Shown: positions 1 to 8,378, counted from the first letter of the stretch. The stretch: 54,625 nt of DNA from Candidatus Magasanikiibacteriota bacterium (GCA_002716765.1 PBBY01000004.1:1-54625), one strand, 5' to 3'. Notes: generated from the letters alone by a model not told the origin. Numbers and translations: made by a program.

Positions 1-696
1 AGCCTTCGAGACGAGTCCTTCTGCGACGGCGACTCCAGCTTCGTATTGCTCCACCTTGGCCTCGAGCGAGCTCTTGGCCTCGGCGTCACCTTGCGTGGCG
101 GCCACGAACTGGCTAAACAGACCTCCCTTGGCGTTCTCGGCGATCTCCGGACGCTTGGGGTTGTAGGGCGGCAATGTGGCCATTCCCTTCACCAGCAGCA
201 TCGCGAAGTTCGACAGACGCTCGGGGGTTTGTTCTGAGCGAGGCCCATCGAGGATGACTGCATCAGAGTCGAGCTCGGGGTAGGTGATATCTAGTGCTTT
301 CATTACTCCAAGGAGTCCGTCAGGGTCTGGATCCGCAACAATAGCATCGACACCAGTAAACTCGCCAGCACTCATGAGAAGTGAGCAGGCTGGGTTTTCG
401 TCGCGGGTGCTGATGATGGCGTCATCTGCCAGATTACGCACGAGCTCTGCCGCTTCCTTGATTGCTTCCTCGCGAGGGTTCTGTGGATCAAGGACATTGT
501 GGTGATCGCGAACGATACACTCGACGCATTTGGCCTGCAGCTCGGTGATGCAATTGGCGAGATGCTCGGTGGATGGGGTGTCAACAAATAGCACTTTTTG
601 AGCGTTCGTCATGGCTTCAACCACTGATGTCACTGATTCTGTTGAGAAAAATTTGGTCATTAAGACCGGAATGTTTTTGATGATTAACTTAATCAT
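1..696 (-). CDS. Partial CDS (3' end beyond window): DHH-motif-containing, phosphoesterase-like protein
   Basis: Manual minus-strand translation from ATG at 696 (SD TAAGGAGACAAACA) is open to the window edge: MIKLIIKNIPVLMTKFFSTESVTSVV...VRDHHNVLDPQ...IVADPDPDGLLGVMKALDI... Absent from the ORF track because there is no in-window stop. Confidence 0.7.
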   Translation of the reverse strand, partial: MIKLIIKNIPVLMTKFFSTESVTSVVEAMTNAQKVLFVDTPSTEHLANCITELQAKCVECIVRDHHNVLDPQNPREEAIKEAAELVRNLADDAIISTRDENPACSLLMSAGEFTGVDAIVADPDPDGLLGVMKALDITYPELDSDAVILDGPRSEQTPERLSNFAMLLVKGMATLPPYNPKRPEIAENAKGGLFSQFVAATQGDAEAKSSLEAKVEQYEAGVAVAEGLVSKA

Positions 697-767
697 TGTT
701 TGTCTCCTTAAAGAGATGTCTGTGACCACACAACGTGACCGAAAAAAGTTAAACAACCCAACATGGA

Positions 768-818
768 CTGCCTAACGATGTAGATATAGTATGTTGCTAT
801 ACCCACATCGTTAGACAG
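768..818. repeat. Inverted repeat / hairpin
   Basis: ctgcctaacgatgtagatatag / ctatacccacatcgttagacag: 22-nt arms with a few mismatches. Confidence 0.6.
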
Positions 819-879
819 TACTAAACCCTCTTAATCTTCATTATTTTCTTAATGTCTTTTTTTCTTTGTAATAAACACT

Positions 880-963
880 TGTGGAAATCTCCACACAACA
901 GATGAGTACTGATCTGGGTGATACTTAGAGTTTAGCCCTTCTGGTACTAAGCATCTGTTGTGT
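880..963. other. Structured intergenic element (nested and overlapping hairpins)
   Basis: acacaacagatg(893-904)...catctgttgtgt(952-963) with inner agtac/gtact; also tgtgga-aatc-tccaca (880-895) overlapping the 5' arm. Confidence 0.5.
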
Positions 964-1155
964 AGTGACTTCTTTGTAAAGTGCCAACCTTTCGGGTTTT
1001 TCTCTTTGCCTTTTCTTAGGTTAACGGCATATTGTACCACAAATATCTTAAAATGTCAAGACTTTGGTTACAATAATTTTAATAAAACTTAAAAAAAGGC
1101 TAAAATAAGCCAAAAAAGAAGTATATATATTGTGCAAAAAAGTGTAAATATAGTA

Positions 1156-1190
1156 TTGACAAAAAAAGAATAGTGTGGTATACTATTCTT
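1156..1190 (+). promoter_or_regulatory. Sigma70-type promoter (TTGACA-17-TATACT) with overlapping operator palindrome
   Basis: TTGACA 1156-1161, TATACT 1179-1184; inverted repeat AAGAATAGT(1166-1174)-7nt-ACTATTCTT(1182-1190). Confidence 0.75.
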
Positions 1191-1284
1191 AAATAAGACA
1201 AAAAATTGTCAAAGTGCACCGAATTTTAGCATGCCTATTACATAAAAAAAATTTACTTTATTTGCTAAATTTAGCCAAAAATAT

Positions 1285-2064
1285 ATGGAAAACATCATCA
1301 GCCAACCTATTACCGAGACGCTTGTGGAGCTTGGATTAAGTGAAAATGATGCAATGTTGTATCAGATTTTGCTTAAATACCCAGAAGCAACTATTGTGCA
1401 ATTACAACAAAAAAGCCCGTTTAAACGGACAATGCTGTATTATATATTGGAAAGTTTGCAGGATGTGGATTTGGTATACACCAAAAAGCGTGGAAAAAAA
1501 ACGGTGTATATTGCAGAATCACCAGCAAAGCTTGATCAGTTTATGCGAGATAGGGAAAAAGATTTGCGCAAACAAAAAGATATGCTTGCAGAAGTTATGA
1601 AGCAAATGCATGGTACGTATATGTTGGCGCATAATAAACCCGGAGTGCGGTTTTTTGAGGGACCAGAAGGGTTTGAAGAGGCATTGCGTGATACATTGAC
1701 CACAAAAGAGACACTTCGAACAATTGTGGATTTCTCTTCTATTCGTTATGTGGAAGAAATTAATGCGCGGTATGTAAAACAAAGACGAGCACTTGGTATT
1801 GAAAAAAAGATTCTCGTGCCACATGCACCAGAAAATATTGCTTTTGGGAAAAAGCTTGGGAGTGCACTTACAGATACAAAGTATTTTCCAAAAGGGTTAA
1901 ATCCTTTTGGCACAGGAATGCAAATATATGATAATAAGATTTCGTATTTTACCCTAAGAAAAGAGTTTATTATTGCTATTATTATAGAAGATAAACACAT
2001 TTACGAAATGCATAAAAACATATATGATTATTTTTGGGAACATAATTCGGTATCTTTGGCGTAA
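1285..2064 (+). CDS. TrmB-family-like transcriptional regulator
   Basis: N-terminal winged-HTH pattern (LVELGLSENDAMLYQILLKYPEATIVQLQQKSPFKRTMLYYILESLQDVDLV) followed by coiled and effector-like region. Confidence 0.7.
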   Translation: MENIISQPITETLVELGLSENDAMLYQILLKYPEATIVQLQQKSPFKRTMLYYILESLQDVDLVYTKKRGKKTVYIAESPAKLDQFMRDREKDLRKQKDMLAEVMKQMHGTYMLAHNKPGVRFFEGPEGFEEALRDTLTTKETLRTIVDFSSIRYVEEINARYVKQRRALGIEKKILVPHAPENIAFGKKLGSALTDTKYFPKGLNPFGTGMQIYDNKISYFTLRKEFIIAIIIEDKHIYEMHKNIYDYFWEHNSVSLA

Positions 2065-2069
2065 AGATG

Positions 2070-4382
2070 TTATATGTTATCTAATTTTTCGCAAACATAA
2101 TACCGTGCATCAGCTTGTTCTGGATCAATAAAATAGCGCGTTACATGATAACCATTTTTTGTGTGATCATCAATTGTATCAACCATTTGATTATGTTGGT
2201 CTTTGCTAAAATGCTCAATAATAACAGCATTCGCAGCTTCTTTTGATTGTCTTTCTTTATGTAAACGAATAATGTCGGATTGTGCTATTTTTTTTGTAGT
2301 ATATGTTTTATTTTGTTGCACATCGAGTGAAATGCAAAAAAATGGTGTGTCTGATTCAAGAAAATTTGGTATTATTCCAGTAATAACAAAACCGTTTTCT
2401 TCGACATAATGTGTACCCGCTGTAAGTTCTGGCATAACGGTTGCTTCTAGTCGGGCTGTTTTACTTGCTTCTATTAAAATATTGCGGAGTACGGTTTCTC
2501 CAATAGCTGAGCCACGCATATTGTGGGCAATGTTCAAAGAACCAGCTTTTTTGTATGCTCCTCGCTCATCTTGCGCATCTTCAAAAGATACAAAACCAAT
2601 AATCTGCTGGTCTTTTCTTAGGATATAAAAATCTACGCCAGATTGTTTTTTTAGATGTGCTTCAAATGCTTCTAGGACTTTTTCTCCGGTTTTACCTTTT
2701 GAATCCCAGTTTTTTGTTGCTATGGTGCGCATAGTTTCTTTTGTACTTTCTTGTAATGTTTCGACGGCAGTTCTTTGGTACTCCATGCCGTGCAAATCTT
2801 GTATATGTGCTTCTGGGTTATTTTTAAGATAACCAATACATACACTTTTAAATACTTCTAAGTTTGTTTGCATGTCTTTTAAGGCTGTAATAATTGGAGT
2901 GGTGTCTATTTGGTTTGATGCGGTGGTTTGTTGTATTGTTTCAGAAAGTAGGTGTTGTGCACGGTGTAATAAAGCGTGTGATATTTTTTCTGTGTCTACA
3001 TGCTCTGTTTCGTGTGCAGTAAAGTATTGGCGCATAATACTCTGTTCTACATCTTGAGCTGCTTGAATTAATGCGCTATATGTGTGAAATAGTGTTTGTG
3101 CTTCGGTTTCTGGTAGCACTTCTCCGAGTGACACAATTTCTTTTCTAAATGTATCACCAAATTCTGCAGAAAAAAATGTTCTTGCGCCTTCTATGCCAAA
3201 TTTTTTTGTAAATTCCTGCACTTTTTTTTCTTGGTCTAAAGTATAACCTTTTAATGATTCTACAAACCAGATTTGTTCTCGTGTGGTCATTTCTCGTATA
3301 TTAAATCCAAAATCTTTCTCAATACCATCTAAAAGAGTTATATCGAGTAACATAATATAGTCTTTTTGGGCTTGCTCTTTTCGTTCTTTTTCCTTTTGAC
3401 CCATTTTTTTTGTTGGAGAAAGGCTGGGTAGTTCTGCGGGGTGAATAATATCATTAGTTGTAAGCGCTCTTTCATTGTTTTTTGTTGGAAGTAATCCAAG
3501 TAAAACACCGTTTAAGTTGTATGCACCGGTGTATTCAGAGGATACTGCCAGAAACCTGACTCGGCCAAAAAACTGTTCCTGGAGTTCATGAATTTCATAA
3601 TCATCTAAAAGTTCGTCCTTAAGGTCGTAGGCAGTTGGTTTACCCTTTTGGGCTACCAGAGATTCTGACTTTCTTTTAAGTAATGCATTTTGTGTTTCTA
3701 CGCTAAATATTTTAAGAGTGGTCATCATTTCTTCGTTGAAATCCGCTGAATAGCTGTCACGCATACGTGTTAGAAGTGCAATAATTTCAAGAAATTGAAT
3801 CTCTTCTTCTATTGTTTTTTTCCCAAGTTCTTGTATTTTTTCTTTAAAATAGCGTCTCAAGCCAAAAGTCCCTAAATAGTTTAAGCCGCTTAACAGTGTT
3901 ATTTTTGTATGTTGATCTGTTTTTGGGTGGTTTATAAGCTTTGCCGCAGTTTTAAGAAGGCTTTCTGCGCTTATTATTGGTTGTTGGTAAATGCGATTAA
4001 GTAGTTCTCGGACTATGTTTGGGTGGGTTTCGTAAAAATCTGGAAGTGCTTCTGTAAAAGTGTCAATAAAATCCCGATCAGAGTGTTTAGTTTCTGGCAT
4101 GTAAAGTTCTCCAAAATTCCACGCCAAAAGGCTAATATTTTTTTCTTCTGGATCAAGTTGAGAAAAATACTCAGCAACAAGCATCTTTTGTTCAGCTAAA
4201 GAGAGTTTGTTTATGTCTCCACTATGTCTCATATCCTTAATTATTTTCTCTTTTTCTTCTTTTGTTGCTGCTGACGCTAAAAGCTCCCATTGCGGTGTAT
4301 GGACTTCTTCTTGTTCTACTTCTAATTCCGATGGATCTTCTAAGATTGACTCAAGTTGATGTGTTGTAAATTCTTCCGACAT
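2070..4382 (-). CDS. Large hypothetical protein with C-terminal GNAT acetyltransferase-like domain
   Basis: Long ORF; C-terminal FYILRKDQQIIGFVSFEDAQDERG...LNIAHNMRGSAIGETVLRNILIEA resembles GNAT motifs. Confidence 0.65.
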   Translation of the reverse strand: MSEEFTTHQLESILEDPSELEVEQEEVHTPQWELLASAATKEEKEKIIKDMRHSGDINKLSLAEQKMLVAEYFSQLDPEEKNISLLAWNFGELYMPETKHSDRDFIDTFTEALPDFYETHPNIVRELLNRIYQQPIISAESLLKTAAKLINHPKTDQHTKITLLSGLNYLGTFGLRRYFKEKIQELGKKTIEEEIQFLEIIALLTRMRDSYSADFNEEMMTTLKIFSVETQNALLKRKSESLVAQKGKPTAYDLKDELLDDYEIHELQEQFFGRVRFLAVSSEYTGAYNLNGVLLGLLPTKNNERALTTNDIIHPAELPSLSPTKKMGQKEKERKEQAQKDYIMLLDITLLDGIEKDFGFNIREMTTREQIWFVESLKGYTLDQEKKVQEFTKKFGIEGARTFFSAEFGDTFRKEIVSLGEVLPETEAQTLFHTYSALIQAAQDVEQSIMRQYFTAHETEHVDTEKISHALLHRAQHLLSETIQQTTASNQIDTTPIITALKDMQTNLEVFKSVCIGYLKNNPEAHIQDLHGMEYQRTAVETLQESTKETMRTIATKNWDSKGKTGEKVLEAFEAHLKKQSGVDFYILRKDQQIIGFVSFEDAQDERGAYKKAGSLNIAHNMRGSAIGETVLRNILIEASKTARLEATVMPELTAGTHYVEENGFVITGIIPNFLESDTPFFCISLDVQQNKTYTTKKIAQSDIIRLHKERQSKEAANAVIIEHFSKDQHNQMVDTIDDHTKNGYHVTRYFIDPEQADARYYVCEKLDNI

Positions 4383-4403
4383 AAAAGAATGGTTGTGTGT
4401 TGT

Positions 4404-5546
4404 TTACCTTTCCGTTTTTATTGGCCCGTCTATTGCTTCCACTTCTATTTGTCTTTCGCCTTTTGTGATTCGTACCACGTCTTTGTCTATTTTTCCAAGC
4501 TCTTTGTATGCAGCATTGTAATGATTGGTGGTGGTTTGCATACTGTTACCTAACTTTTGCATATACGCTTCGTATGCTTTTATGTGCTTTTGTAACAGTT
4601 CTACATTTTTTCGAATACTTTTGGCACTCTCTTCTATTTTTAATGCGCGCAGGCCTTGTAAAACAGTTTGTAAATAGGCGGCAAATGTTGTTGGCGACAC
4701 AATGATCACTTTCTTTTCTTTAAACGCGTATTCGATTAAATTTCGCGTATTTACTTTTACTGCACCAACTTCGTTTACGAGTAAATCATAATAAATAGCT
4801 TCGGCTGGAATAAACATAAAGGCAAAATCCATCGTGCCTGATTGTGTTTTTATATATTTCGACGTTTCGTCAATGCGTTTTTTTAAATCATTTTTAAATG
4901 CTTTTTCCAGCTCTGCACGCCGCTGTTTGTTTTCTTCGTCAACAAGTTTATTGTAATTTTCTAAAGGAAACTTTGCATCAACCGGAATAATGCCATCTTT
5001 GGTAAACACTGCTGCGTCAACCGTGTCTCCATCTTCAAATTCGTATTGCAAAGCAAAAGCACCGGGTGGTAATATGTTTTCCAAAACAAGTTGTAATCCT
5101 GCCTCACCTAAATTTCCACGTTGTTTTTGACTTGTAAGTACTTTTTCCAAATTTGTTAGTTGTGCAGAAAATCCAATTACTTGTTGATTAGTTTTATCTA
5201 AACTAGTAAGTTTTTCGGTAATTTCTCCTATCATTTTTGCGCTTTGGCCAGAAATGCCTTGAATGAGTCTGGTGTTTTGTGAAAATTGCTCTTGGAGTGT
5301 GTTGTGTAGATGTTGCTGTGAAGTACTCATGGCTTTTGTTGACTCTGCAATTTTTTGATCAAGTGTTTTGGTAAGGTCTTGCACACTTCGTGCTTGTTCT
5401 TGGATTTGATTTTGGATCATAATAAACAGGTTGTCGTCACCTTCTTTTGGTTTTTGTAAGTCAGTAAGTTTTTGTTGCATTGAAAAGATGAAATACAGTG
5501 TAATAAGTAGTATGACAAGAAGTACAAAAATAAGCATGATTTCCAT
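4404..5546 (-). CDS. rmuC: DNA recombination protein RmuC family
   Basis: N-terminal TM, coiled coil, then GNLGEAGLQLVLENILPPGAFALQYEFEDG..VDAAVFTKDGIIPVDAKFPLENY typical of RmuC. Confidence 0.88.
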   Translation of the reverse strand: MEIMLIFVLLVILLITLYFIFSMQQKLTDLQKPKEGDDNLFIMIQNQIQEQARSVQDLTKTLDQKIAESTKAMSTSQQHLHNTLQEQFSQNTRLIQGISGQSAKMIGEITEKLTSLDKTNQQVIGFSAQLTNLEKVLTSQKQRGNLGEAGLQLVLENILPPGAFALQYEFEDGDTVDAAVFTKDGIIPVDAKFPLENYNKLVDEENKQRRAELEKAFKNDLKKRIDETSKYIKTQSGTMDFAFMFIPAEAIYYDLLVNEVGAVKVNTRNLIEYAFKEKKVIIVSPTTFAAYLQTVLQGLRALKIEESAKSIRKNVELLQKHIKAYEAYMQKLGNSMQTTTNHYNAAYKELGKIDKDVVRITKGERQIEVEAIDGPIKTER

Positions 5547-5675
5547 AACACGTTTTTAGTATATTAAATGTTGTAAATAGTTGTACTAGTATAGCATGGT
5601 TTTAGAGATTTGCATCTGCATTGGTTTTTTGCTCTTATTTCTCACATCCCGTTCGAAATGACAGTATAAAACAAA

Positions 5676-5702
5676 AAAGACTACCTGTAATAGATAGTCT
5701 TG
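5676..5702 (-). terminator. Hairpin, possible terminator
   Basis: aagactacctgtaatagatagtctt inverted repeat in the intergenic gap. Confidence 0.35.
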
Positions 5703-5775
5703 CACTTCTTCACAAAATAATCATTTTATAACCTAAAATAGGTGTTGTTTTGGAAGAATCTTAGCTGATCGACTC

Positions 5776-6390
5776 TTAATTGTCCCCGTTTTTGATCTCA
5801 TTCAGGAGCCAATTGACTGCCGGAAGAAGGGTATACTCGTCTAATTTCTGCACCTCAGGGTGCAGCGATGAGTACAGGGGAAAATCTTCACGTGCGTTTG
5901 GTCCATAAGGTCTGGAACCAACGCGAACTTCCCCTGCTTGGAAAGACACATGATTCAGTCTCATAAGCATGTCGACACTCTCAAAATCTTTTCCACTGAT
6001 AATCCCTTGCAGAAGATTTACCAGGTCGTCCTTAGTGGCGGCGTTCCCAAGAAGGAAGTCGCCAATTCCATAACACAAGACGAGTAACGGTACTAAATTC
6101 TTCCCCTGTGTCTCACTATCCAACTCCTCAAACGGAAGGTAAAGTGGATGGTAGACGTCATCACTTGGGTTGGCATCCAACAAAATGCCAAGGTCTGCCT
6201 TCTCTTTTACTGACAAATCGCCGACTTTTATTCTACTGGGTCCATAGCCTTGGAAGGGGTTATTGGGGTCCTTGAGACCCTCCTCCTTTGCTGTAAGCCA
6301 CCCTTGGTGGGCAAGCTCCGCTGGCTCCTCCAGTTTCTTTGTTGTCAGTATACCGTCTAAAAATTCATGTACGCTAAACTTTTTGCTCAT
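5776..6390 (-). CDS. Hypothetical protein
   Basis: 204-aa ORF with good SD (AAGGAGTAGTTATT-ATG); no family recognised. Confidence 0.65.
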   Translation of the reverse strand: MSKKFSVHEFLDGILTTKKLEEPAELAHQGWLTAKEEGLKDPNNPFQGYGPSRIKVGDLSVKEKADLGILLDANPSDDVYHPLYLPFEELDSETQGKNLVPLLVLCYGIGDFLLGNAATKDDLVNLLQGIISGKDFESVDMLMRLNHVSFQAGEVRVGSRPYGPNAREDFPLYSSLHPEVQKLDEYTLLPAVNWLLNEIKNGDN

Positions 6391-6475
6391 AATAACTACT
6401 CCTTAAAGTATTGAGCGGCTGGTAGTGTTATTGTACAAATATATGCACATGTTCTAGCTACTCGAAATAGAACTA

Positions 6476-6546
6476 ACACTGTATAAAAAATAACAATGAT
6501 GAGTAGCATGATATATACAATATCTTGTATACAGTGTGCTGCTCAT
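6476..6546. repeat. Interleaved inverted repeats in pseudoknot order (A-B-A'-B')
   Basis: ACACTGTATA(6476-6485)/TATACAGTGT(6528-6537) and ATGAGTAGCA(6499-6508)/TGCTGCTCAT(6537-6546). Confidence 0.55.
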
Positions 6547-6688
6547 TAACAATCGATCTAATCTTCGTTATGATTAATGTTATTTCTTTGTCATGAGACT
6601 ACACCTTATCACACTTTAAATTATTCGTCAAGTGTTTCACGCACCTACTTGTATAAAACCCTACTTATGGTACAATATGGCAGTAAAT

Positions 6689-6760
6689 GTCCCTGTAGTT
6701 TAATGGATAGAACACTCCCCTCCTAAGGGAGAAATCCACGTTCGATTCGTGGTGGGGACA
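6689..6760 (+). tRNA. tRNA-Arg (anticodon CCT)
   Basis: Cloverleaf by eye: acceptor GTCCCTG/TGGGGAC, anticodon arm CTCCC-CTCCTAA-GGGAG, T arm CCACG-TTCGATT-CGTGG, discriminator A. Confidence 0.95.
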
Positions 6761-6897
6761 CAAATAGTTCAATGTATAAAGCTTTTGCTTTTATTATAGA
6801 TTTCTTACATCCAGTTCGAAATGACTGTAACGCTATTCATTGAAATTTTCTTAGTCTATTCTTCTATTTGTATAGACTAGTATATACAAATATAAAC

Positions 6898-7164
6898 TGT
6901 GGATAATTTCTATTTGAGTAGTCTAATCTAGACAAATAAATATGCAAATCATATATTTGAGTAGTCTAATCTAGACATTTATAAATAAAGTTTTTTTACT
7001 ATTTTTATTTACTTTTTTAAAAAAATACAAAATACACGAATATTTTCTTTATTTGAGTATTCTATTCTAGACAAATAGGATTTTGTAAAAAATCTTTTTG
7101 AGTAGTCTACTCTAGACAAAAAACTGTGGATAATCTCTATTTGAGTATTCTAATCTAGACAAAT
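6898..7164. repeat. Iteron-like array: five 26-bp palindromic repeats with two interspersed DnaA-box matches
   Basis: ATTTGAGTAGTCTAATCTAGACAAAT-type repeats at 6912, 6955, 7051, ~7095 and 7139; TGTGGATAA at 6898-6906 and 7125-7133. Confidence 0.8.
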
Positions 7165-7241
7165 AAAAGATTTTTGCCTTTTTTCATGTTTTTCGAAGAA
7201 TTGTTGTATTTGTATTGATTGTTTAATTAAAGAAAGTCTAA

Positions 7242-7257
7242 TGTTTCATGTGAAAGT
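7242..7257. promoter_or_regulatory. parS-like site 1 (degenerate)
   Basis: TGTTTCATGTGAAAGT, 13/16 match to TGTTTCACGTGAAACA. Confidence 0.45.
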
Positions 7258-7424
7258 ATAACAGCTGTAGAACATCAGAATTTAGGCGATGTTTCATTAA
7301 CAATATGTGAACTCGACTGTTTTTATGTCTACTCTCCGCTGTGGCGGGAATGTGAAGAAACTGTAATAGTGTGGATTAAATATAGAATTTACACAAGATC
7401 CTCGGTAGATTCCGAATAAGAAGC

Positions 7425-7440
7425 TGTTTCCGGTGAAACA
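7425..7440. promoter_or_regulatory. parS-like site 2
   Basis: TGTTTCCGGTGAAACA, 14/16 match to TGTTTCACGTGAAACA. Confidence 0.6.
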
Positions 7441-7500
7441 CTCTACCATAACCAGGTCCGTTGATTGTTAATTGAATTAATGAATAAACAATAAAAAACT

Positions 7501-7516
7501 TGTTTCCGGTGAAACA
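7501..7516. promoter_or_regulatory. parS-like site 3
   Basis: TGTTTCCGGTGAAACA, identical to site 2. Confidence 0.6.
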
Positions 7517-7590
7517 GTAGTTTTTGTCTTGGAAACTATATAAAAGGTCAATTTAAAAATAGTGAGAGCTCAAAACAATTTTTTTATATG

Positions 7591-7631
7591 TTATACACAA
7601 TTTACTTATTTTATCCACAAGTTAATCCACA
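7591..7631. promoter_or_regulatory. DnaA-box cluster
   Basis: TTATACACA (7591-7599), TTATCCACA (7611-7619), TTAATCCACA (7622-7631) next to AT-rich DNA. Confidence 0.65.
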
Positions 7632-7865
7632 ATTTGTTAATAAATAAGCAGTTTGTTGAATAAAGGACACTATACAAAACCCACCGGTTTCCCACAACTG
7701 TACACAGATAATAGTATTTTGAATTGTTTCATATGGAATTTTATAACAAAAAATATAATTTGGAGTGTCTAAAAATTTAATAACAAAGTAAGTTTGAGAA
7801 TTTATTGGCCAAGCAAACACGAGTAATTGTGGAATTTTTTGTAGAGTTTGAAAAAGAAAAAAGTA

Positions 7866-7881
7866 TAGTTCACGTGAAACA
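7866..7881. promoter_or_regulatory. parS-like site 4
   Basis: TAGTTCACGTGAAACA, 14/16 match to the parS consensus with intact CACGTG core. Confidence 0.6.
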
Positions 7882-8323
7882 AATTGGGATAAAAAAAATA
7901 GTTTATTTTTGTGTTAAACAAAATCTAACGTAAATCTATTATATAATTACAGTCGTAAAATAAATATTAGGCTTCAATTATTTTTTTATGCTAGAAATGT
8001 GGCATAATATGTATTGTGTAGATATTGACCCAATTTGCTCACTAATTAAGAAAAAAAGACGAAAAAAAGGGGGTACAGTGGTACAAAAATAGTAAAAAAA
8101 CGTGTGATTTACCTACTTTTTTGGCTAAAAACACCTGTTTTGGGGGTAATTTTTTGGAAATTAGAGGTAGAATTATAAGTTTTATTATTATTTTTTAACT
8201 AAGATGGTTTGCGGAGTATAGTGTGGTGTAAAAAGGAGGACAATGTTTTACGTGGTTTTTATGTGGTATAAAAATTTAAAAAAAACACGGAAAGTGTTTT
8301 TTTATTAAAGCAATGTTGATTTG

Positions 8324-8352
8324 TTGACGCAATAGATAAAATGCAGTATACT
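8324..8352 (+). promoter_or_regulatory. Promoter for tRNA-His
   Basis: TTGACG-17 nt-TATACT immediately upstream of the tRNA. Confidence 0.7.
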
Positions 8353-8378
8353 TCTACCTGTAAATAAGCCCTTTTTGG

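Noticed and set aside
46-505. Plus-strand ORFs at 46-237 and 284-505
   Set aside because: Antisense to the better-supported minus-strand frame with SD and DHH motif (1-696).
849-1040. 63-aa minus-strand ORF
   Set aside because: Coincides with strong inverted repeats, no SD recognised, composition not protein-like. More likely structured non-coding DNA/RNA.
6898-7164. Possible CRISPR array (five ~26-bp repeats)
   Set aside because: Gaps between repeats are ~17-19 bp or ~70 bp, not uniform spacers. Repeats vary in their centre, they are coupled to DnaA-box-like sequences, and no cas genes are present.
7611-7820. 69-aa minus-strand ORF in the origin-like region
   Set aside because: Overlaps the DnaA-box cluster; unconvincing composition and no SD.
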